Below, piece by piece: positions 6,307 through 13,264 of a stretch of 13,916 nucleotides of DNA. Below the pieces are notes generated by a model. It made no database searches, was not told the origin of the DNA, and worked only from the letters and a program-made list of their open reading frames with translations. This stretch comes from Candidatus Altimarinota bacterium. Lineage in GTDB: Bacteria > Patescibacteriota > Gracilibacteria > UBA4473. Both the position numbers and the translations under genes were made by a program. Position 1 is the stretch's first letter, and each line of letters opens with the position of its first letter. The stretch is taken from the NCBI GenBank assembly GCA_905478675.1, contig CAJQJI010000091.1, positions 1-13,916 of the forward strand. The letters run 5' to 3'.

Positions 6307-8103
6307 CTACGCTTCCATTAAATTTTCAATTTCAGCTTGGCTAACTCGTCGAGGCATCGTGTCGCGTTGCGCTCGTATTTTTTTACGAAGCTTGAAAAGT
6401 TTCCACCATTGAGCGAGTGTTTCTTGTTCAAATAACGCTAAGTACATGAACATTTTAAAATTATACCAGCCCGTAGAGCTTTTAACGCCAAGTGAAAAGT
6501 CATCAACAAAGTTTTTTTGTACTAGTATTTTGTGGTTCAAGTATGACATTTGGTTAATGCGACTTGGTTTGCTATTTCGGTTTTTAATAATTTCCCACGT
6601 TGAAGTCCCAAGCGTTTGAGTCGTTCGGTCGTGATACGCAATAGCATTTGGCGTGTATCGGCATTTCCAAGCCGCCCATTGTAGACGATAGGCTAAGTCG
6701 ATGTCTTCTTTGTACATAAACATCGCTTCATCAAAGTATTCTTTTTCGCCTTCTTGGTTAGTAAAAGCGACATCTTCTAATGATTTTCTTCGGTATAAAA
6801 CCGCGGCTCCAGAGATACCAAATAAGTCTTTCGTGTCGTCATATTGACCATAATCAACCTCCCCTTGCCCTAAATCTTCAAAACGATGGTTTTTAAGCAT
6901 TTTGATCCCCACCGAATCAATAAAATTGGTTTTGCCCATATCGCGCACAGAACCACTATTGTCGTTGTAGCCTTGAAAATCCCAACGTTTTAGTTTGCCT
7001 CCAGCTGAACCATAAATTGGCTTTTCAGAAATCGCTCGAACAAGTGATGAAATAAAGTTCGGTTCAAAAATCATATCGGCGTTTAAACAGGCATAAAACT
7101 CGCCGTCAGTTTGATTTATAATTCGGTTGTGGCCTTTTCCAAACCCTAAATTTTCTTCAGATTCAATAAGTTGAATTTGCGGGTAATTCGTCGTAATTTC
7201 GCTTACCGAATTGTCTTGAGAGTGGTTGTCGAGCACCACAATCTCTAGGTTTTCGTAGTCTTGGGCTAACAATGAGTCAAGGCATGGTTCTAAGTACGCC
7301 TCAGAGTTACAAGTTAGCAGGCCAATAGTGACTTTTGGAGAAACGGCATTCAGGGTTGGCGTCTCAGATTTTAATTCCCGTCTTAAGCTCGTTCCGCTAA
7401 AGGCTTCGTGCGCTAAAATATTGGCTTCAAGCAAAGAGTCGTGGGTTCCAGCATCGGCCCACATGCCTAAAAATTTACGAGCTTTAAGCAGGTTCTTCTC
7501 ACGGTATAAGTTATTTACATCAGTAATCTCCAGTTCTCCTCGTTTAGAGGGTTGTACTTGTTTAATGTAATTGAAGACTTGGTTGTCATAAAGGTATAAA
7601 CCCGTTTGAGCGAGTTTTGATTTAGGGAAATTGGGTTTCTCTTCAATTGAACGAACGGTATTATCTTCCTTTAATTCAACGACACCAAATCGCCCTGGGT
7701 CTTCTACTTCTTTTACAAAAATTTGGGCGCCTTGTTTGAAGCGCATGACATCATCCGGGAAAGTTTCTTCAAAAATATTGTCAGAAAGAATGACGGCCAA
7801 GCTTTCGCCGTTCGCAAAATCTTCCGCCAAACTTAGAGCCTGAGCAATACCCCCCGCTCCATCTTGAATTTTGTAAGTGAAATTAACGTTTATATCAGCT
7901 CCAGAGCCAAGCAACTGCATAAAATCACCGGCATGTTCTGGACTTGAAATAACCAAGATCTCATTTACCCCAGAGCCTTTTAGGGTCTCAATAGGGTAGA
8001 AAATCATCGGCTTGTTATAAACCGGCAATAAATGCTTGTTTGTCACCTTTGTACAAGGATACAATCTTGAACCGGTACCGCCCGCTAAAATGACGCCTTT
8101 CAT
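6307..8103 (-). CDS. Fusion of RmlA-like nucleotidyltransferase and GT2 glycosyltransferase
   Basis: One 598-residue protein holds two enzymes. Residues 1-240 match sugar-1-phosphate thymidylyltransferases (RmlA type, short form): MKGVILAGGTGSRLYP at 1-16, LLPVYNKPMI at 25-34, QDGAGGIAQAL at 80-90, LSDNIF at 106-111 (usually LGDN), EEKP at 154-157 and WADAGTHDSLLEA at 215-227. Such enzymes make dTDP-glucose or a related sugar nucleotide. After a ~16-residue linker, residues 257-540 form a GT2 domain of the WbbL/rhamnosyltransferase type: LLTCNSEAYLEPCLDSL, LDNHSQDNS, NLGFGKGHN, the metal-binding position N341-A-D343 and the catalytic pair E466-D467 in FMYKEDIDLAYRL. The tail (540-598) is basic. 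I chose the ATG at 8103, where the conserved MKG begins, rather than 8157. It is probably cytoplasmic, at the membrane face, in surface-polysaccharide synthesis. The acceptor and the exact sugar are unknown. Confidence 0.93.
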   Translation of the reverse strand: MKGVILAGGTGSRLYPCTKVTNKHLLPVYNKPMIFYPIETLKGSGVNEILVISSPEHAGDFMQLLGSGADINVNFTYKIQDGAGGIAQALSLAEDFANGESLAVILSDNIFEETFPDDVMRFKQGAQIFVKEVEDPGRFGVVELKEDNTVRSIEEKPNFPKSKLAQTGLYLYDNQVFNYIKQVQPSKRGELEITDVNNLYREKNLLKARKFLGMWADAGTHDSLLEANILAHEAFSGTSLRRELKSETPTLNAVSPKVTIGLLTCNSEAYLEPCLDSLLAQDYENLEIVVLDNHSQDNSVSEITTNYPQIQLIESEENLGFGKGHNRIINQTDGEFYACLNADMIFEPNFISSLVRAISEKPIYGSAGGKLKRWDFQGYNDNSGSVRDMGKTNFIDSVGIKMLKNHRFEDLGQGEVDYGQYDDTKDLFGISGAAVLYRRKSLEDVAFTNQEGEKEYFDEAMFMYKEDIDLAYRLQWAAWKCRYTPNAIAYHDRTTQTLGTSTWEIIKNRNSKPSRINQMSYLNHKILVQKNFVDDFSLGVKSSTGWYNFKMFMYLALFEQETLAQWWKLFKLRKKIRAQRDTMPRRVSQAEIENLMEA

Positions 8104-8119
8104 AAAGTTTATAAAGGTA

Positions 8120-8148
8120 ACTATACTTTTTTCTATTTTGATTTTGAA
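8120..8148 (-). promoter_or_regulatory. Probable promoter of the RmlA-GT2 fusion gene
   Basis: On the minus strand TTCAAA (8148-8143) and TATAGT (8125-8120) are spaced by 17 bp, each with 4-5 matches to consensus. Transcription would start about 10 nt before the ATG at 8103, and no Shine-Dalgarno is present there. It supports 8103 as the start, because the longer ATG at 8157 lies upstream of this promoter. Confidence 0.5.
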
Positions 8149-8199
8149 ATAAAACAATCATAAAAGCAAATCATTCCAATTAAAACGGTGTTTTTGCCT

Positions 8200-8228
8200 T
8201 TGCTAGAGCGGGTGAAATCTGTTATAAT
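8200..8228 (+). promoter_or_regulatory. Promoter of the envelope/ComEC cluster
   Basis: TTGCTA (8200-8205) and a perfect TATAAT (8223-8228) are separated by 17 bp, a good sigma-70-type promoter. The -10 box ends 11 nt before the ATG at 8240, so the leader would be about 5 nt. An AAGGGG just upstream of the ATG (8229-8234) would lie at or before the start of the RNA and so probably is not used as a ribosome-binding site. With the minus-strand promoter at 8120-8148 this makes a compact divergent control region. Confidence 0.75.
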
Positions 8229-8239
8229 AAGGGGAATTT

Positions 8240-10588
8240 ATGCGCCAATATTTTACGAGCCTTCAAGTCTTTCTAGCCGCGGCCTTAGCCATGGTCGTGT
8301 TTATAGGCATTTTGTGGGTTGAAAAATCTAATTTTGATAAAGTTTCGGCTTTAGAAGATTTGTACGAATCCTCAGAACTTGTAAGTGAGCGGGTGGTCGT
8401 GAATGGCACGGAGCCTAAAGCTTGGCTACAGGCAACTGGTGAAATTTTTATGGTTATGCCTGGGGGCAAGTTGAATTTTATAAAACAGGCTCGAGAGCTT
8501 GAGGAAGGGGTTGTTTTTTTAAACTCGAATTTGCAAGCACAAGCGGATATTGATAAAGCCCGAGCTGGATTTGAGCCCCCGTTCGAGTTAAATGGGGCGA
8601 ATCTTTCTGGGGGACAACTTCGGATTGGGCCAGTGGTTGTCAGTGTGCCCCAAGGTATGGCGGTGTTTAAAAGAGATCTAGTGCGACAAGAATCGGTGAT
8701 TTATGCGCATGATCATCCTGTTTATCTTTATTTGCCAGGGGCTACCGAGGTTTTTCTTATCCCCCCAGGCTACATGGCGCTCTTAAAAGAAAATCGAGCG
8801 TCGTTATTAGCCCCGTTGTATTTTACCAAGTTAAAAAAAGAGCTAAAGCTGGCCCCGTTAGATGATAAAACCTTGGGATTAGAGTCTTTGCAATCAGCGT
8901 TGCTTCAGGGGTTAGAACTTTCTGGCGTTTGGGAAGATGAAATTATTCATTATGCGGAAGAAAGTGTAACTGGATTAAATCGATTTGCGCCAAATAGCGT
9001 AATGGGGAAATTAATTTCGGGTCTGAGTTATATTCAGCGTTATTATGCCTTAGGGGTGGATGATGCTTTCAAAAATCAATATCATTATGATACGCTGACA
9101 GCCGAGGTTAAAAATGTTTATTTTGCATTTGCTGAAAGTGATAGTGAGGCGGCAATGAAGGCGGGGGAAAGTTTTCAAGAAGTACGGTCTACTAATGAAT
9201 GGGCTCGTTATTTTATTGAAAATCCTGTGTATAAAACGATTTGGAATCGTTTTGCTCAGCAGCAACGAGTTTGGTTTTATGGGGCGTTTCCAGAAGAGTC
9301 AGAAGTAGAAACTTTGCGTTTACTGTGGGGGCCAACGCCTGAAATTAATAATTTCGAAGACTATCAAAGTCACTACTATTTGTTCGAAAAATATTATACA
9401 GAAAATTACATTGTGCCTGCACAGCAGCAGCTACAGTTTATTTTAGACGAATTTGATGATTTAGATTTTAAATCGCTTGAAGATTCGGCCGCCGTGACGC
9501 AAGCGCGAAGACAAGTGAGTTTATTGCTACAACGAGATGACCAACGTAGTAATAGTTTAATTTTTGAGCTTTATATAGACTTAGTAGAAGCGGAACGTCA
9601 ACTTCGTTCTGAGGCCTCGGAGCTGGGGCAAGAGGTGCGTTTAGAGGTGGCGCAAGAATTACTTTTTTTCCTAGATCAACTGCTAGACTCTAGAACTCGG
9701 CAAGAAGAAGTAATTATTTTACTGCAAGCGTATAAAAACTTAGATATTTCTTCTTTGGCAGAAAGTTTAGGGCGTTCCGTGTTTAGTGAAAAAGAACGTG
9801 ATACTTTAACTCGAGTTCAAAGTTTGGGTGATATTTCTCAAGAAGAAATGGAACTTATCATTAGTGGAAATAAGACAGCCGAAGAAGCTAAAAATTTGTT
9901 AGATGAGCTAAAAAGACAAGAAGAGGTGCCGGTTGTCTTTACACCAACCGGTATTCAGACGGAAGAGGACCTAATGGAATTCTTATCAAGTAAAGGCGTG
10001 GAAATTCAAGGCATGCGGATTCAAGTAAATGAGAACGATGTTAATAAATTTATTACCTTTAGTCAGATATTTTATGAGGGGTATCCGCTGCAAGGAACCC
10101 TTGAAACCGAGCAGCAGAAATTCACCTTCATGAAACTCGGGGAAGTGACTGAAACTCGGGCGACAGCTTCGACTTTTGCTGCGTTTTTATCTCAATTAGT
10201 CGCCGCTAATGAAAAATTAAAAGTAGAAGAAAATAATGGCGAGCCAGTTTATGAGGGACCGAATAATGCGACTTCAACGGCTCGTATTCAGCGTAGTAGT
10301 ATTCGAAAACTACTAGAACAACAAGGGGTTACCGCTAAGTTTGATAATGTATTAATGTCGAATTTTGAACTTACTAAAGCGAAAGTGACTGAAGCGAGCT
10401 TTGAGAAAAAATATTTACTGACTTTAGATTTCGATTTGGGGCCACCTATTCGAATTAGAAATGTAACCGTCCTTTATGGACGTAGTTCAATCCTATTACC
10501 AGGACAGGTTTTCCCTTTAGATTCTTTAAAAGAAGACTTGTTGAAAGCGATTGAAGCAAAATTAGAAGCGGCCAATTTACAGGAATAG
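8240..10588 (+). CDS. Large membrane-anchored protein of unknown function
   Basis: I do not recognise this 782-residue protein. Residues 8-27 form a single hydrophobic helix (LQVFLAAALAMVVFIGILWV) after a short MRQYFTS start, so it is anchored by its N-terminus with the bulk outside. Residues about 60-200 are rich in beta-forming sequence with Gly/Pro turns (VVVNGTEPKAWLQATGEIFM, PVVVSVPQGMAVF, VYLYLPGATEVFLIPPGYMALL), faintly reminiscent of FecR-like sensor domains. About 240-580 is mostly helical and acidic, with many Glu/Leu/Gln-rich segments such as QELLFFLDQLLDSRTRQEEVIILLQAYKNL (two stretches, residues 475-505), suggesting helical repeats or coiled coil. The C-terminus returns to mixed alpha/beta. 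It heads a cluster with an M23 peptidase 48 nt downstream and comEC, so an envelope role is plausible but inferred. Confidence 0.85.
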   Translation: MRQYFTSLQVFLAAALAMVVFIGILWVEKSNFDKVSALEDLYESSELVSERVVVNGTEPKAWLQATGEIFMVMPGGKLNFIKQARELEEGVVFLNSNLQAQADIDKARAGFEPPFELNGANLSGGQLRIGPVVVSVPQGMAVFKRDLVRQESVIYAHDHPVYLYLPGATEVFLIPPGYMALLKENRASLLAPLYFTKLKKELKLAPLDDKTLGLESLQSALLQGLELSGVWEDEIIHYAEESVTGLNRFAPNSVMGKLISGLSYIQRYYALGVDDAFKNQYHYDTLTAEVKNVYFAFAESDSEAAMKAGESFQEVRSTNEWARYFIENPVYKTIWNRFAQQQRVWFYGAFPEESEVETLRLLWGPTPEINNFEDYQSHYYLFEKYYTENYIVPAQQQLQFILDEFDDLDFKSLEDSAAVTQARRQVSLLLQRDDQRSNSLIFELYIDLVEAERQLRSEASELGQEVRLEVAQELLFFLDQLLDSRTRQEEVIILLQAYKNLDISSLAESLGRSVFSEKERDTLTRVQSLGDISQEEMELIISGNKTAEEAKNLLDELKRQEEVPVVFTPTGIQTEEDLMEFLSSKGVEIQGMRIQVNENDVNKFITFSQIFYEGYPLQGTLETEQQKFTFMKLGEVTETRATASTFAAFLSQLVAANEKLKVEENNGEPVYEGPNNATSTARIQRSSIRKLLEQQGVTAKFDNVLMSNFELTKAKVTEASFEKKYLLTLDFDLGPPIRIRNVTVLYGRSSILLPGQVFPLDSLKEDLLKAIEAKLEAANLQE

Positions 10589-10636
10589 GCTAGATTGACT
10601 TCAAGGAGGGCAAAACTATATTCTGCAAGAAATTAT

Positions 10637-11689
10637 ATGGTCAGATTTTATATATCTCGAATCCTTCATTCTCCCTTCGGCTTCCAGCTGATTTGTTTGA
10701 CGTTTTTGTGTTTCTTTCTCTTTAGCTTTCGCCCGCCTTACGTACAAAATTTGCAACCATTTGGGAACTTTGGGACGGCTTTAACCGACGACTTTATTCA
10801 AGTGCGAGCGGCCGGCTTTCTAGAAAATTCTGTTGGGGTAAATACGGCCGGCTTACGTGAAACAATGGTAGAAGATGAAACGGGGCAGATGGTTATACAG
10901 CGAAAGCGTGATGCGACGGTTTATTATACCGTTAAAATTGGGGATAATGTTTCTAAAATAGCGCATAAATTTGGGCTTAAGGTCTCCACGGTTTTGTGGG
11001 CGAACGATTTAAGTGCGAAAGATAATTTGCAGCCAGGCGATAAAATGAAAATCCCCCCAGTGGATGGAGTGTATTATAAAGTTCAAGCGAACGACACGTT
11101 AGGTGAAATTGCTAAAGTTCACGGGGTAGATGTGAGCCGAATTGAAGCTTATAATGCCTTAAAAAATAAAGTGGTGAAGGTGGATCAAAGTTTATTTATT
11201 CCAGGGGCTCAAAGAATTTTTGTTGAAGCCAAACCTGTGATTACAACACCAACCTATACCGCTACGATAAATCGTCCTGGAGCGGCGACTTCAACCGCGG
11301 CTATTAGTTCTATTGGGGTTGATTTAATTCGTCCAACCCGAGGGGTCTTAACCCAAGGCTATAGCTCAGGGCATTATGCCATTGATATTGCCAATAGCCT
11401 TAATACGCCTATTTATGCAGCGGCTGGCGGGGTGGTTAAAATTGCTCGCACCGAAGGTTGGAATTATGGGTACGGAAATTATATTACGATTGATCATGGG
11501 AATGGGGTTGAAACGCTTTATGCTCACAATAATACGGTTAAAGTGAAGGTCGGAGATACAGTTCAAGCCGGGCAATTAATCTCGTTAATGGGAAATTCTG
11601 GGCGCGTGTTTGGGCCAACCGGAATTCATTTGCATTTCGAACTACGTATTCGTGGGCGTAAAGTGAACCCGTATAATTACTTTGATTAA
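10637..11689 (+). CDS. Membrane-anchored LysM-M23 peptidoglycan endopeptidase
   Basis: The 350-residue protein has one membrane helix at about 15-31, then a linker, two LysM peptidoglycan-binding repeats (about 96-140, YYTVKIGDNVSKIAHKFGL; and 146-189, YYKVQANDTLGEIAKVHGV) and a C-terminal M23 metallopeptidase domain (about 232-345). The zinc ligands H246 and D250 (GHYAID) and H333 are present, and H297 (YAHN) and H331 (HLHFE) supply the catalytic histidines, so the enzyme should be active in cleaving peptide cross-links in the cell wall. The start is uncertain. An in-frame TTG at 10595 with AGGA 10 nt upstream would add 14 residues, and a strong AAGGAGGG (10603-10610) has no suitable start at normal spacing. 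I took the ATG at 10637. It lies in the same direction as, and close behind, the unknown 782-residue gene. Confidence 0.92.
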   Translation: MVRFYISRILHSPFGFQLICLTFLCFFLFSFRPPYVQNLQPFGNFGTALTDDFIQVRAAGFLENSVGVNTAGLRETMVEDETGQMVIQRKRDATVYYTVKIGDNVSKIAHKFGLKVSTVLWANDLSAKDNLQPGDKMKIPPVDGVYYKVQANDTLGEIAKVHGVDVSRIEAYNALKNKVVKVDQSLFIPGAQRIFVEAKPVITTPTYTATINRPGAATSTAAISSIGVDLIRPTRGVLTQGYSSGHYAIDIANSLNTPIYAAAGGVVKIARTEGWNYGYGNYITIDHGNGVETLYAHNNTVKVKVGDTVQAGQLISLMGNSGRVFGPTGIHLHFELRIRGRKVNPYNYFD

Positions 11690-11697
11690 TGAAGATT

Positions 11698-11733
11698 GGC
11701 TTAAGCCTTAGGCTTGAATTAGCTTAATGGCTT
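11698..11733 (+). repeat. Alternating GGCTT/AAGCC half-sites before comEC
   Basis: GGCTT occurs at 11698-11702, 11711-11715 and 11729-11733, with AAGCC at 11703-11707 able to pair with any of them. The first pair forms a perfect palindrome, GGCTTAAGCC; the second gives a hairpin with a 3-nt loop. No T tract follows, so it is not a standard terminator. It fills most of the 58-bp gap ahead of comEC. Confidence 0.5.
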
Positions 11734-11747
11734 CCTAGCGTGCCAGC

Positions 11748-13220
11748 ATGGCCCCGACACAGCAACTCCGTCTAATGCTGCTTAGTTTTTTGCTGGGACT
11801 TATTTTAAGTGCCTGGGGTTCTTTAGCCCTCAGTCTTTTCCTACTGGTCTTCGTCGGCACTATTTACGGCCTAAGTTTCGCTTTTAAGGCGGCTCTTGGG
11901 GTAGTTCTGGCTCTCGCTATGGCGTATGCTAATGTCTATAGTTATTTTATTTATCCCGATAACGTATCGGCTTTAGTGGGGCAAAGCATTGAATTAAAAG
12001 CCGTCGTAAAAGGAGAGACTCGATTAAGCCGGGCCGGTCAACAGACGGTACGTTTAAAAATTTTAGCTTGGCGGCAAAATAAAGGCGCATGGCATCCGCT
12101 TAAGGCGGGAATTTTATGGCAAAATGCGCCACAGCCGTTATTTAAAGCTGGTGATGAAATTCAAGTCACGGGGGTGGTAAGTAATATTGCTAATTTTTCA
12201 GACGATTTTAACGCGCAAGCGTATTGGTCTCGATGGGGCTTGAAACAAAGCTTAATCCGCGCCACTATTGTTACGCGCCCAGCCGCGAGTGAAGCCCTGA
12301 ATCAAACCTGGAGAGCTCTCGTCACTGAACGTTTGCAGTCGCATTTACAAAAACCCCATTTGACGGTTGCTTTAGGGATGTTAGTCGGGCTTAAAGAGAA
12401 ATTACCGCCCGCATTAGAGGCTCATTTTAAGGCTTCTGGGTTGCAGCATTTGTTGGTGGTCTCTGGCACCAATGTAACCTTGTTAGTAGTCGCCCTTGGT
12501 TTGGTTTTAAAGCCGCTGGGGCCTTGGTATAAATACGGGTTAAGCCTTATCATGCTCGGGGCTTATTTGTATCTAGTAGGGTTAGACCCACCGGCGTTAC
12601 GAGCGACTTTGTTTGGGGTTTTAACCGGTTTAGCTTTAACCAGTGGTTATAATATTGAATACAGAAACCTCTTTTTACTCGTGGCCAGTTTATTGGGAAT
12701 AGCGGATCCTCGTTTTTTAACGCATGATGTAAGTTTTTGGTTAAGTTTTAGCGCGACGGCCGGGATTTTATTTGGGATGCCTTTGGTGTATCAGTGGCTA
12801 AAGTTTATTAAACATAAAGCACTCCGTCTGTTAATTGGAGCCTCTTTTTGTGCACAAATGGCAGTGTTCCCGATTCTGATTATTAAGTTTGGTAGTTTCC
12901 CCTATGCCGGGTTAATTAGTAATTTACTAACCGAACCATTAGTGCCACTGATTATGTTTTTAGCGGCGGGCGGTATTGTGCTGGGAAACCTCGCTTTTTG
13001 GGGCTTAGCGGTGGTTTGGTCGTGGGCCTTAGAGGCCGCTATTACAACGTTAATCTGGATAGCTCAAACTTTTGGGGCTCTGACCCCCATTTATGTAAGC
13101 CCTTGGGGAGGATATTTAGGGGCTATCATACTTTTATCTATTGGGTTTTGGGCCTGTGTAAGTGTGTATTATCAGCAAGAATTTTGGCAGAAGTTAGAAG
13201 TCGAAATGAATGGTGGCTAA
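11748..13220 (+). CDS. comEC: ComEC/Rec2-family DNA uptake channel, without metallo-beta-lactamase domain
   Basis: ComEC forms the inner-membrane channel that brings single-stranded DNA into the cell during natural transformation. The 490 residues hold N-terminal helices (about 8-60), an OB-like/DUF4131-type external region (about 75-175, with FNAQAYWSRWGL), then the competence domain: LGMLVGLKEKLPPALEAHFK and SGLQHLLVVSGTNVTLL around 209-246, GLDPPALRATLFG at 278-290 and many membrane helices to about 470. The last ~20 residues are polar. The C-terminal metallo-beta-lactamase-like domain found in many ComECs is absent; such short forms are known. I see no nuclease or pilus gene in the window. 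The ATG at 11748 has no Shine-Dalgarno; the upstream TTGAAT/TAGCGT pair (11714-11719, 11736-11741) is a weak promoter candidate. It lies in line with the M23 peptidase gene. Confidence 0.9.
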   Translation: MAPTQQLRLMLLSFLLGLILSAWGSLALSLFLLVFVGTIYGLSFAFKAALGVVLALAMAYANVYSYFIYPDNVSALVGQSIELKAVVKGETRLSRAGQQTVRLKILAWRQNKGAWHPLKAGILWQNAPQPLFKAGDEIQVTGVVSNIANFSDDFNAQAYWSRWGLKQSLIRATIVTRPAASEALNQTWRALVTERLQSHLQKPHLTVALGMLVGLKEKLPPALEAHFKASGLQHLLVVSGTNVTLLVVALGLVLKPLGPWYKYGLSLIMLGAYLYLVGLDPPALRATLFGVLTGLALTSGYNIEYRNLFLLVASLLGIADPRFLTHDVSFWLSFSATAGILFGMPLVYQWLKFIKHKALRLLIGASFCAQMAVFPILIIKFGSFPYAGLISNLLTEPLVPLIMFLAAGGIVLGNLAFWGLAVVWSWALEAAITTLIWIAQTFGALTPIYVSPWGGYLGAIILLSIGFWACVSVYYQQEFWQKLEVEMNGG

Positions 13221-13264
13221 TGATTGTTTTTTTTTGTTTAATCATCACAATCGACTTTGCATGA
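13220..13264 (+). CDS. Possible 14-residue coupling mini-ORF between comEC and the GT4 gene
   Basis: The ATG shares its first base with the comEC TAA stop (TAATG), and its own TGA stop overlaps the ATG of the glycosyltransferase gene (ATGA at 13261-13264). The encoded peptide MIVFFCLIITIDFA is hydrophobic. The arrangement would allow ribosomes finishing comEC to re-initiate and reach the next gene. No protein function can be stated, and chance is possible. Confidence 0.3.
   Translation: MIVFFCLIITIDFA

Noticed and set aside
8104..8157. N-terminal extension of the fusion protein to the ATG at 8157
   Set aside because: The extra 18 residues are unlike the RmlA N-terminus, which begins at MKGVILAGG, and the likely promoter lies inside the extension.
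11698..11717. Hairpin after the M23 gene as an intrinsic terminator
   Set aside because: The stem is short and no T tract follows.
12998..13264. 88-codon open frame overlapping the end of comEC
   Set aside because: It lies almost wholly inside the well-supported comEC frame and has no recognisable motif; only its last 14 codons, from 13220, are reported.
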